Source of the DNA: Flavobacteriaceae bacterium UBA3356
Lineage (GTDB): Bacteria; Bacteroidota; Bacteroidia; Flavobacteriales; Flavobacteriaceae
Reading direction: 5' to 3'
Assembly: GCA_002360635.1 (NCBI GenBank)
Contig: DEQW01000011.1
Coordinates: 1 to 64,000, forward strand
DNA: 64,000 nt
Positions 17,625 to 25,817 of the stretch are shown one piece after another. Under the pieces are notes generated by a model. That model was not told the DNA's origin. It did no database searches and saw only the letters and a list, made by a program, of their open reading frames with translations. Positions within the stretch are counted from its first letter, which is position 1. The number at the start of each line of letters is the position of its first letter. A program made the translations under genes and the position numbers.

Positions 17625-17660
17625 AAAACCACCGATTAATTTGTTTTAATCGGTGGTTTT
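17625..17660 (+). terminator. Strong rho-independent terminator of gyrB
   Basis: Arms 17625-17639 and 17646-17660 are a perfect 15-bp stem with a 6-base loop, followed by a T-rich tail. The A-run on the other side would also allow leftward function. Confidence 0.92.
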
Positions 17661-17771
17661 GTTTTTAACCCTTTCTTATCATATTTTAAATGAGATAATT
17701 GTATTTTTGTAGCGCGAAAATTAATCAATTCTCGTTTCAAATAAATCACTCATTTAAAAATAACACATATA

Positions 17772-18698
17772 ATGAAAGTTACAGTAGTAGGAGCAGGTGC
17801 AGTAGGCGCAAGTTGTGCCGAATATATTGCCATTAAAAATTTTGCAAGCGAAGTAGTTCTTTTAGATATTAAAGAAGGCTACGCAGAAGGAAAAGCGATG
17901 GATTTAATGCAAACAGCTTCCTTAAACGCATTCGATACACGTGTAGTTGGGACAACAGGAGATTACAGCAAAACAGCAGATAGTGATATTTGCGTGATTA
18001 CTAGCGGAATCCCAAGAAAACCAGGTATGACTCGTGAAGAATTAATCGGTATTAATGCCGGCATTGTAAAAGAAGTATCTTCTAACCTAGTGAAGCACTC
18101 TCCAAATACTATTATAATTGTAGTGAGTAACCCAATGGATACGATGACCTATTTGGTGCACAAAACGACCGATCTTCCTAAAAACAGAATCATTGGTATG
18201 GGAGGGGCACTGGATAGTGCACGTTTTAAATACCGTCTAGCCGAGGCATTAGGCGCTCCTATTAGCGATGTTGACGGAATGGTAATTGGAGGTCATAGCG
18301 ATAAAGGCATGGTGCCTTTAACGCGTTTAGCGACCAGAAACAGTGTGCCAGTAACTGAATTTATTTCAGAAGATAGATTAGACCAAGTAAAAGAAGATAC
18401 CAAAGTAGGAGGTGCAACCTTGACTAAATTGTTGGGCACTTCAGCTTGGTATGCTCCTGGAGCTGCCGTGAGCGGATTGGTGCAGGCAATCGCGTGCGAC
18501 CAAAAGAAAATATTCCCATGTTCTACCTTATTGGAAGGTGAGTATGGTTTAAGCGATCTTTGTATTGGTGTACCAGTAGTCTTGGGCCGTGATGGTATCG
18601 AAAAAATTGTTGATATTGAATTGACCGATGCTGAAAAGGACCATTTAAAAGAAAGTGCTGAAGGTGTTAGTAAAACAAACGGTTTATTAGAATTGTAG
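17772..18698 (+). CDS. mdh: Malate dehydrogenase
   Basis: The 308-residue NAD-dependent enzyme of the LDH-like MDH group converts malate to oxaloacetate in the citric acid cycle. The Rossmann motif is 'GAGAVGASCAEYIA' at the N terminus. 'ITSGIPRKPGMTRE' contains the mobile-loop Arg residues, 'VVSNPMDTMTYLV' the cofactor loop, and 'IGGHSDKGMVPL' the catalytic His. A TATTTTTG box at 17702-17709 may be its -7 element. It is isolated by terminators on both sides, so it is monocistronic. Confidence 0.96.
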   Translation: MKVTVVGAGAVGASCAEYIAIKNFASEVVLLDIKEGYAEGKAMDLMQTASLNAFDTRVVGTTGDYSKTADSDICVITSGIPRKPGMTREELIGINAGIVKEVSSNLVKHSPNTIIIVVSNPMDTMTYLVHKTTDLPKNRIIGMGGALDSARFKYRLAEALGAPISDVDGMVIGGHSDKGMVPLTRLATRNSVPVTEFISEDRLDQVKEDTKVGGATLTKLLGTSAWYAPGAAVSGLVQAIACDQKKIFPCSTLLEGEYGLSDLCIGVPVVLGRDGIEKIVDIELTDAEKDHLKESAEGVSKTNGLLEL

Positions 18699-18720
18699 AT
18701 TCTAACAAAAATATAGTAAG

Positions 18721-18751
18721 AACCGTCTCCATTTCGAGGCGGTTTTTTTTT
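18721..18751 (+). terminator. Rho-independent terminator of mdh
   Basis: AACCGTCTC at 18721-18729 pairs with GAGGCGGTT at 18736-18744 (one G-U), and eight more Ts follow. Confidence 0.9.
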
Positions 18752-18762
18752 GGAAATAGTAA

Positions 18763-19296
18763 TCAGAAATCTAATTCCAACTTCATTAAAACATCAATCT
18801 GTTTATCAGTACCAACCCAATAAAACTGATTGTCAAAAGCAGTAAAGCCTTGTTTTTTATAAAATGCAATGGCTTTCTTATTCTTCTCCCAGACGCTTAA
18901 CCACAGTGTTTTTATCTTGAGCGATTGCGCTTTCTCTATGGCTTTGTTGAGTAAAAGTTTACCTACTCCTTTTCTTTGTAATCCAGAAACTACATAAATA
19001 CGTTCTATCTCTACTGCGTCAGGCAATTTAGTGTCTGTTTGTGCGGTGCCACGGTTTACTTTCAGATAGCCAATAATTTCCTTTTTATTTAGTGCAAAAT
19101 AGAAAAAAGAATCTGGGTTAATTATACTCCTTTGTAGCAGTTCGGTATTAAAATTTTCAGCTAAATAAGCATCCATATCCTCCTTGGTATTTTCAGCAAC
19201 ATAGGTATTGAAAAACGTCTCTTTTGCAATTTTTTGAAGCTTAAGAACATCTTTCGATTGCACTTTCTGTATTAAAATAGAATCTATTTTTTTCAT
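18763..19296 (-). CDS. GNAT family N-acetyltransferase
   Basis: The start at 19296 gives a 177-residue acetyl-CoA-dependent acyltransferase. The acetyl-CoA loop is 'GLQRKGVGKLLLNKAIEKA', the usual Q/R-x-x-G-x-G/A. Strand 4 is 'VEIERIYVV', and the end 'AIAFYKKQGFTAFDNQFYWVG' is typical of the family. The frame is open further upstream, but that extension runs through the nrdJ terminator, so the internal ATG is preferred. The substrate is unknown. It converges on mdh. Confidence 0.9.
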   Translation of the reverse strand: MKKIDSILIQKVQSKDVLKLQKIAKETFFNTYVAENTKEDMDAYLAENFNTELLQRSIINPDSFFYFALNKKEIIGYLKVNRGTAQTDTKLPDAVEIERIYVVSGLQRKGVGKLLLNKAIEKAQSLKIKTLWLSVWEKNKKAIAFYKKQGFTAFDNQFYWVGTDKQIDVLMKLELDF

Positions 19297-19344
19297 TTTC
19301 AATCCTTTTGAAATAATACTGCTGAAACGGATACTGATTATAAA

Positions 19345-19372
19345 AAAAGCCCCAATGGTTTTTGGGGCTTTT
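19345..19372 (-). terminator. Rho-independent terminator of nrdJ
   Basis: Arms 19345-19353 and 19364-19372 form a 9-bp stem with Ts following on the minus strand. It lies between the nrdJ stop and the GNAT start. Confidence 0.9.
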
Positions 19373-19405
19373 ATGATAGTAAGGTACGATTTTATTTTAA
19401 ATGAA

Positions 19406-21958
19406 TTATCCGCATTTCGACGAACCACAATCTTTACATGTTAAACAGCCTTCTTGATAAATTAATTGAGAAGAATTACAGTTGTCACACTTTTGTTTTC
19501 TTGCTAAAGTACCGTCAGCAACATAGCGTTTTAAAGCACGTGCGACCCCATTTTTCCAAGTATTTATAGACTCGCTATCCAATTGTAAGCTGTTTATCAA
19601 TTCAACAGCTTTTTCAATAGGCATCCCGTGGCGGAGCGTACTGGAAATTAATTTGGCGTAGTTCCAGTATTCTGGATCAAACTTATGCGATAATCCTTCA
19701 ATAGTGGTTTTGTACCCTCTTTTGTTTTGATATTGAAAGTCATATCGAGAGGTTCCGTCTTCATTTCTATTTTTAATAATCAAGCCTTTTGTTGCCCAAC
19801 GAGGGATTAAAATACCATCTTCATCATCGGCTAAACCTGTAAAGATCTCATAAGGTTTGTCGTCAATTAGACCGATAAAGGCAATCCACTTTTCTTTGTT
19901 ATTCTGAAAACGTACTACATCGGCTTCCAATATTTCTGGACGCTTGGTAGGGAAGGAAATCAAAGATTCTTGGTTTTCTTCTTTTTTCTCTTCATTTGAA
20001 ATCAATACACCTGAACGGGAACCATCTCTATAAACGGTAACGCCTTTACAACCGGCTTGCCATGCTTCCAGATATAATTTACCTACTAATTCTTCATCAA
20101 CATCGTTAGGCAAGTTGATGGTTACACTAATACTGTGGTCTACCCATTTTTGAACAGCGCCTTGCATACGCACTTTACTTAGCCAATCTACATCGTTGGA
20201 GGTTGCTTGGTGATAAGGTGACTGCGATACCAATTCGTTCAGTTCTTCTTGACTATAGTTTTTATCAGTGTCGTGACCTTTTATTTGCATCCATTCTTTA
20301 AAACGGTGGTGGAAAACAACGTACTCTTCCCAAGAATCGCCAACTTCATCCACAAAATCAACTCTGGCGTCTTTATCGCCTGGATTTACTTTTCTTCTTC
20401 GCTTATAAACTGGTAAAAATACAGGTTCAATCCCCGAGGTGGTCTGCGTCATCAAGCTAGTTGTTCCTGTAGGGGCGATAGTTAAAAGTGCAATGTTACG
20501 GCGGCCGTATTCGAGCATATCGTAATATAGCTTTTCATCAGCTTCTTTTAAACGAAGAATAAACGGATTGTCTTTTTCTCGTTCTGAATCAAAAATTCCG
20601 AAAGCGCCACGCTCTTTAGCTGCGTAAACAGAAGCGCGATACGCTTCAAGAGCAATGGTTTTATGAATTTCTACTGAAAAATCTACACCTTCTTCGCTGC
20701 CGTATTTAATCCCTAAAGCGGCTAACATATCGCCTTCGGCAGTGATGCCAATTCCGGTACGGCGCCCTTCTTCGGCTTTTCTTTTAATGTTTAGCCATAA
20801 GTTTCGTTCTACAGCTTTTACTTCAGCTCCTTCAGGATCGGCATCGATTTTAGCCAAAATAGCATCTACTTTTTCCAGTTCTAGATCGATAATATCGTCC
20901 ATCATGCGCTGTGCAGCTGCAATATGTTTTTTGAATAATTTGAAGTTGAACTTCGCTTTATCGGTAAACGGTTTTTCAACATACGAGAATAGGTTGATGG
21001 CCAATAAGCGGCAAGAATCGTAAGGACACAATGGGATTTCGCCACATGGATTGGTCGATACGGTTTTGTAACCTAGGTCGGCATAGCAATCTGGAACCGA
21101 CTCATTAATGATAGTATCCCAAAACAGAATACCTGGCTCGGCAGATTTCCATGCGTTGTGGACTATTTTTTTCCAAAGCTTATTTGCTTCAATGTCTTTA
21201 GAATACTTAGGGTTTTCGCTGAAGATAGGATACTTTTGAGTGTAGCTCTCTTCATTTTTAACCGCATTCATAAACGTGTCATCCATACGAACCGAAACGT
21301 TTGCCCCGGTTACTTTTCCCTGCTCCATTTTAGCGTCGATAAAGTCTTCGGCATCTGGGTGGTTTATAGACACTGAAAGCATTAAAGCGCCACGGCGACC
21401 ATCCTGTGCTACCTCTCGGGTAGAGTTTGAATAGCGCTCCATAAACGGAACAATACCCGTTGAGGTTAAAGCAGAGTTTTTTACTGGAGATCCCTTTGGG
21501 CGAATGTGGGAAAGATCGTGCCCCACACCACCACGGCGTTTCATGAGTTGTACCTGTTCTTGGTCAATTTTCATAATTCCTCCGTAAGAATCGGAATTAC
21601 CATCATTACCAATAACAAAACAGTTGGAAAGCGAGCCTACTTGATATTTATTACCAATACCGGCCATTGGGCTTCCTTGCGGTACAATATATTTAAAGTC
21701 TTTAATTAAGTTAAACACCTCGTCTTCGGTCATCGAATTCGGGTATTTTTTTTCAACTCGGGCAATTTCTTTAGCGATACGGCGGTGCATATCGTCAGGT
21801 GTTTTTTCAAAGATGTTTCCGTCAGAATCTTTTAAGGCATATTTGTTGACCCAAACTCGAGCTGCGAGATCGTCTCCTTTAAAATATTTTAAGGAAGCAG
21901 AAAAGGCTTCGTCTTGTGTGTATGTTTTGGGGGTGGAGGCAGGAGCTTTTACTTGCAT
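19406..21958 (-). CDS. nrdJ: Adenosylcobalamin-dependent (class II) ribonucleotide reductase
   Basis: The 850-residue enzyme reduces ribonucleotides using a cobalamin-derived thiyl radical and works with or without oxygen. N-terminal features are 'SLSNCFVIG', with one redox Cys, and 'KRRGGVGHDLSHIRPKGS'. The active-site loop is 'STNPCGEIPL'. 'LTIAPTGTTSLMTQTTSGIEP' is also conserved. The C terminus holds a redox or zinc module with four CxxC-like pairs, 'CDNCNSS' and 'CLTCKDCGSSKC'. The ATG at 21958 is preferred because the upstream extension is low-complexity and AT-rich. No class I nrdA/B genes lie nearby. I could not find a cobalamin riboswitch upstream. Confidence 0.95.
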   Translation of the reverse strand: MQVKAPASTPKTYTQDEAFSASLKYFKGDDLAARVWVNKYALKDSDGNIFEKTPDDMHRRIAKEIARVEKKYPNSMTEDEVFNLIKDFKYIVPQGSPMAGIGNKYQVGSLSNCFVIGNDGNSDSYGGIMKIDQEQVQLMKRRGGVGHDLSHIRPKGSPVKNSALTSTGIVPFMERYSNSTREVAQDGRRGALMLSVSINHPDAEDFIDAKMEQGKVTGANVSVRMDDTFMNAVKNEESYTQKYPIFSENPKYSKDIEANKLWKKIVHNAWKSAEPGILFWDTIINESVPDCYADLGYKTVSTNPCGEIPLCPYDSCRLLAINLFSYVEKPFTDKAKFNFKLFKKHIAAAQRMMDDIIDLELEKVDAILAKIDADPEGAEVKAVERNLWLNIKRKAEEGRRTGIGITAEGDMLAALGIKYGSEEGVDFSVEIHKTIALEAYRASVYAAKERGAFGIFDSEREKDNPFILRLKEADEKLYYDMLEYGRRNIALLTIAPTGTTSLMTQTTSGIEPVFLPVYKRRRKVNPGDKDARVDFVDEVGDSWEEYVVFHHRFKEWMQIKGHDTDKNYSQEELNELVSQSPYHQATSNDVDWLSKVRMQGAVQKWVDHSISVTINLPNDVDEELVGKLYLEAWQAGCKGVTVYRDGSRSGVLISNEEKKEENQESLISFPTKRPEILEADVVRFQNNKEKWIAFIGLIDDKPYEIFTGLADDEDGILIPRWATKGLIIKNRNEDGTSRYDFQYQNKRGYKTTIEGLSHKFDPEYWNYAKLISSTLRHGMPIEKAVELINSLQLDSESINTWKNGVARALKRYVADGTLARKQKCDNCNSSQLIYQEGCLTCKDCGSSKCG

Positions 21959-22290
21959 ATAATTTGTATGTTTAGATGTTGAAAGATTCACTTTTGAATG
22001 TGTAAATATAGAAAAATAACATTCACTTAATGAAAAATTGAAATAAAAAGTTGTCAAGAAAAAATTGTTAATAACCTGAAAATAAGGAAAGTAACAATTT
22101 GTCAACAATTAAAAGTTAACAAATTTTTATTTTCTAGATTTATAGCCGCAAAACAAGTGATATGCTTGCGTTCATAAAAATTATGCGTTGATTTTGATGT
22201 TCAAAAGACTATTTGTTGAAATTGAAAAGTAGCTCTAAATAATGATTTTAATCATATTTAAAACTTCTATAATCATTTATTTTTGTTCGT
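21959..22290. promoter_or_regulatory. Divergent control region between nrdJ and the copper-uptake operon
   Basis: This very AT-rich stretch contains an 11-bp inverted repeat, AATTTGTCAAC at 22096-22106 and GTTAACAAATT at 22115-22125 (10 of 11 pairs), a candidate regulator site. A TATTTTTG box at 22277-22284 lies six bases before the ATG of the rightward operon. There is no NrdR-box pair or cobalamin riboswitch that I can recognise. Confidence 0.45.
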
Positions 22291-22665
22291 ATGAAATTAG
22301 CTGTATTGTGCGCTGTGTTATTTATGCTCCTAAAGCCGTTCTGGCCAGTGGTGGATTATGTGGTTAATTACGATTATATTGTAAATTTTATATGCGAAAA
22401 TCGTGATAAGCCTGAGTTACAATGCAACGGAACCTGTTACCTTACTAAAGAACTGGCCGAAGAAGCTTCAGATGCTGATGCAAACCCGTTAAGCAATAAT
22501 CAGATAAAATATGAATGGTCGCAAGTAGTCTATGTGGAGCCGATTTCAGATTTTAATTTGAATGGCATTGAGCTATTATCTGTGAAGACAATTCCTGTTG
22601 GGCTAGACCAGCGTGTTGATTCAAAGCTATATTCCTTTAATATTCCCAAGCCTCCTCAGGTTTAA
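22291..22665 (+). CDS. Small membrane-anchored protein with CxxxC motif, first gene of the copper-uptake operon
   Basis: This 124-residue protein has an N-terminal hydrophobic anchor with little positive charge, then 'ICENRDKPELQCNGTCYLTK', where three Cys residues include a CxxxC pair. The remainder is acidic and ends in a Pro-rich tail. I do not know the family by name, though similar short Cys-containing proteins precede TonB receptor genes in Bacteroidota. It lies 67 bp upstream of an OprC-like receptor, so a role as envelope metal-binding partner or thiol carrier is a reasonable inference. A -7 box (TATTTTTG) ends six bases before the start, so the mRNA may be nearly leaderless. Confidence 0.7.
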   Translation: MKLAVLCAVLFMLLKPFWPVVDYVVNYDYIVNFICENRDKPELQCNGTCYLTKELAEEASDADANPLSNNQIKYEWSQVVYVEPISDFNLNGIELLSVKTIPVGLDQRVDSKLYSFNIPKPPQV

Positions 22666-22732
22666 CTTTTCTATATCAAAGAACTTATTCAAGTTCTTCT
22701 CACATCTCTTTACAATTTAAAATTATAGAATT

Positions 22733-24781
22733 ATGAAAACCTATAGTAATAGGCTTGCTATGTCTATGCTTAGCCAAAAAATAATAGTTTTTTTCTGCTT
22801 AGTGTGTTTGTCAGGGACGGTTTTACAAGCACAAGAAAAACAAATAGATAGTCTGGGATTGCTTCCTGTATATTTGGACGAGGTATTGCTAATTGGGCAC
22901 GTTAAGGAATTAAAGTATCAAACAGGTCAAAAGCCTCTTGCTACTCTTGATGAATACCTGGAAGGGGCTCAAAAAGTGAATATGATTAAGCGTGGAGCTT
23001 ATGCATGGGAGCCATCGTTAAACAATATGACCTCCGAACGACTTGTTGTTACCATTGATGGAATGCAGATTTTTGGAGCTTGTACCGATAAAATGGATCC
23101 AGTTACTTCGTATGTAGATGTTTCTAACTTAAAAGAAGCTCAAATACAATCCTCTCAACAAGGTGCCGTATTAGGGAATACTATTGGGGGCGGAATAAAC
23201 CTTACGTTGCACAAAAATAAGTTCGAAAATAACGGTTTGACTGCAACCGTTGAAAATGCATATGAGAGCAATAACAACCTTCGTGTCATCGGGGCGGATG
23301 TGGGTTTTGAAGGAGAGCGTTTTTACGCTAATGGCGATATAATGTACCGTAAAGCTGACAATTATTATGCTGGTGGGGGTGAAGAGGTTGAGTTTTCACA
23401 ATACGAAAAATACAACGTTTCGCTCAACACTGGATATAAAGTGGAGGAAGGTAAAAGGCTTTTGGCGACGCTTATTTATGACGAGGCAAAAGATGTTGGA
23501 TATCCAGCTTTGCCAATGGATGTTTCCTTGGCAAGAGGAATAATATCTTCGATAAGTTGGGAGCAAGATACATTTTTAGGTGTATTAACCAATTGGGAAA
23601 CCAAAGGGTATTATAATTACATTAAGCATGTAATGGACGATACCCAGCGACCCGATGTAGCCATCCATATGGATATGCCAGGGTGGAGCGAAACGGTAGG
23701 TTTTTATTCTCAGGCAAATTATACAAATTCCAATCACTTTGTAACTATAAAAGCAGATGGGTATTACAACCGCTCGTATGCCGAAATGACCATGTACCCC
23801 AACAACCCCAACGAGGAAAATATGTTTATGCTCACTTGGCCGGATGTGAGAACCTTAAACACAGGGCTATATCTTGAAGATCTTATTTCGTTGAATAATA
23901 AGCAGTCGCTTTTGCTGTCCACTCGTTTTGGTGTGCATCGTAATACTGTGGCAGATGATTTTGGCTTTAACAGTTTGAAGATTTTTTATCCAGAAATTGA
24001 ACGGACCAACAACCGTTTATTGAAAAGTTTTTCAGCTCAGTATAAAAAAGACATACACGCTTTTACGGTTTCAGTAGGCGGTGGTTACGGCGAACGTGCT
24101 CCATCGGTTTCGGAAGGATATGGCTTTTACCTTTTCAACAGTTATGATGGTTTTGATTATGTAGGAGATCCTGATTTAAAAACTGAAGCTTCTGTGGAAG
24201 CAAATACTGCTGTTTCCTTTAAAAAGAAAAACATCGAGCTGAAACTGGAAGCGAATTACTTTTATTTGCCTAACTACATTATAGGTGTGGTAGACTCTGA
24301 ATTTGCACCCATGACAATAGGGGCTCAAGGCGTTAAAATTTATACTAATTTAGACCATGCGCAGCTATTCAACACTTCAATTCAAACAGAATGGCAACCA
24401 ATCAATAGGCTTGTTGTAAAGGCAACCGCTTCTTGGCACCGGGGCACCGATAGTGAAGACGAAAACTTGCCTTTAATAAGCCCTTTGGCATACAAAACCA
24501 GTGTGTCGTACTCAAAAAGTGGCTATTCGGGTACTGTTTTGGTAAACGGAAATGCAGCACAAGAAAATTTTAACCCCACGTATGGAGAAATGCAGACCGA
24601 TGCCTATACGGTTGTTTCGGCAACTTTTGGGAAGCGATTCTTTGTGGCGGGCAACAACTTGTACGCAAAAGCCGGAGTAGAAAATATTTTTGATGTAAAC
24701 TATACGACGTTTACCGATTGGAACAGCATTCCGCGCATGGGACGCAATATGTTTGTGACGCTTTCTTATTCAATAAATTAA
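22733..24781 (+). CDS. TonB-dependent receptor, OprC/NosA-like (probable copper uptake)
   Basis: This 682-residue outer-membrane receptor has a signal peptide ending near 'VLQAQ', a plug domain (about 60-170) and a 22-strand-type barrel closing in an aromatic strand '...MFVTLSYSIN'. In the plug, 'IDGMQIFGACTDKM' gives Cys117-x3-Met121. That is the CxxxM arrangement described for the copper site of Pseudomonas OprC. An 'HMDM' at 312-315 could supply the His/Met half, but the spacing differs from the OprC HxM. No CarboxypepD-type domain or SusD partner is present, so a glycan system is unlikely. The flanking Cys-containing small protein and Met/His-rich lipoprotein support copper handling. Specificity is inferred. 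Confidence 0.85.
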   Translation: MKTYSNRLAMSMLSQKIIVFFCLVCLSGTVLQAQEKQIDSLGLLPVYLDEVLLIGHVKELKYQTGQKPLATLDEYLEGAQKVNMIKRGAYAWEPSLNNMTSERLVVTIDGMQIFGACTDKMDPVTSYVDVSNLKEAQIQSSQQGAVLGNTIGGGINLTLHKNKFENNGLTATVENAYESNNNLRVIGADVGFEGERFYANGDIMYRKADNYYAGGGEEVEFSQYEKYNVSLNTGYKVEEGKRLLATLIYDEAKDVGYPALPMDVSLARGIISSISWEQDTFLGVLTNWETKGYYNYIKHVMDDTQRPDVAIHMDMPGWSETVGFYSQANYTNSNHFVTIKADGYYNRSYAEMTMYPNNPNEENMFMLTWPDVRTLNTGLYLEDLISLNNKQSLLLSTRFGVHRNTVADDFGFNSLKIFYPEIERTNNRLLKSFSAQYKKDIHAFTVSVGGGYGERAPSVSEGYGFYLFNSYDGFDYVGDPDLKTEASVEANTAVSFKKKNIELKLEANYFYLPNYIIGVVDSEFAPMTIGAQGVKIYTNLDHAQLFNTSIQTEWQPINRLVVKATASWHRGTDSEDENLPLISPLAYKTSVSYSKSGYSGTVLVNGNAAQENFNPTYGEMQTDAYTVVSATFGKRFFVAGNNLYAKAGVENIFDVNYTTFTDWNSIPRMGRNMFVTLSYSIN

Positions 24782-24798
24782 TATTTAAAAATATAAAA

Positions 24799-25662
24799 AT
24801 GAAAACTTTAAAATATATATCATTACTATTAATTACAGTGTTAACTTTTTCTTCTTGTTCATCGAACGGTGATGATGAAACTACTAAAGTGGAAGAGAAT
24901 CCGATGGAAGATTTTTTTCTTCTGAAAGAATTAAACTATGAAGGCCACTCCGTAGAGTTGTATTCAGAAAACAAAACTCAATTTGAAATTGGGTACACAC
25001 CTATATATATACGTATAAAAGATAAGGTGACCGAAAACTATGTGGAAAATGCCAATATTACCTGGAAACCGATGATGCATATGGAAGCTATGCAACATTC
25101 TGCTCCTTCTTCAAAAGTAATGGCTACCGATGACCCAAGTATTTATAAAGGTTATATTGTGTTTCAAATGCCAGGCAACACTACCGAATATTGGGACATA
25201 ACCTTTAATTATACTCTAAATGGGGAGGCAATCTCTAAAACGGAGCGCATAGATGTTGTTTCGCCTTCAGATGGGTTTAAAAGGGTAAACACCTTTATGG
25301 GGAATGATGACACCCGCTATGTACTTGCATATGTTGATCCTGTTGCACCAGAGGTTACCCTAAACGATATGACGGCTGTATTACATAAAATGGAAACCAT
25401 GATGGAGTTTCCTGTAGTTGAAAATTACACCATTGAAATCGACCCAAGAATGCCCGGAATGGGTAACCACACGTCGCCCAATAATGAAGATTTAACGTAT
25501 TCTACACAGACAAGTATGTATAATGGTAAACTATCTTTGTCTATGACGGGATACTGGAAAATAAACATGAAATTGTTAAACCAAGATGGTGAAGTGTTAA
25601 AAGGTGAAGATGTCACAGAAGACAATCCTGAAAGCAGTCTGTATTTTGAGATTGAATTTTAA
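24799..25662 (+). CDS. Met/His-rich lipoprotein with YtkA-like domain, copper-uptake operon
   Basis: Starting at the ATG at 24799, the protein has 287 residues and a lipoprotein signal with Cys in 'FSSCSSNG'. Residues 60-160 resemble the YtkA/FixH-like beta-sandwich. 'ITWKPMMHMEAMQHSAP' and then 'YKGYIVFQMPGNTTEYWDI' carry the Met, His and Trp that suggest a metal site. A second half repeats the pattern with 'VLHKMETMMEF' and 'DPRMPGMGNH'. It lies 17 bp after the receptor gene and before a strong terminator. I infer a periplasmic or surface copper-binding partner of the receptor. A longer open frame upstream overlaps the receptor and has no signal peptide. Confidence 0.8.
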   Translation: MKTLKYISLLLITVLTFSSCSSNGDDETTKVEENPMEDFFLLKELNYEGHSVELYSENKTQFEIGYTPIYIRIKDKVTENYVENANITWKPMMHMEAMQHSAPSSKVMATDDPSIYKGYIVFQMPGNTTEYWDITFNYTLNGEAISKTERIDVVSPSDGFKRVNTFMGNDDTRYVLAYVDPVAPEVTLNDMTAVLHKMETMMEFPVVENYTIEIDPRMPGMGNHTSPNNEDLTYSTQTSMYNGKLSLSMTGYWKINMKLLNQDGEVLKGEDVTEDNPESSLYFEIEF

Positions 25663-25687
25663 TTCTTGAATGTAGTGATGGATAACT

Positions 25688-25713
25688 AAAAGCCGGTTTT
25701 TGCCGGCTTTTTC
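25688..25713 (+). terminator. Rho-independent terminator of the copper-uptake operon
   Basis: AAAGCCGG (to 25696) pairs with CCGGCTTT at 25703-25710 around a T-rich loop, with further Ts after it. Confidence 0.88.
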
Positions 25714-25753
25714 CATGGTGGTAATTATGTTAAAGTTTTTACAAAGAAAATAA

Positions 25754-25784
25754 TTGGCATTTCTTAATTGAAAACCTATATTTG
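25754..25784 (+). promoter_or_regulatory. Bacteroidota-type promoter of secDF
   Basis: TTGG at 25754-25757 and TATATTTG at 25777-25784 are 19 bases apart. The -7 box is 33 bases before the secDF start. Confidence 0.65.
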
Positions 25785-25817
25785 CACGTTTTAAAATTTA
25801 TATAAACACGTACAAGA

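Noticed and set aside
21959..22290. Cobalamin riboswitch upstream of the B12-dependent reductase gene
   Set aside because: I could not find the conserved B12-box or the surrounding helices.
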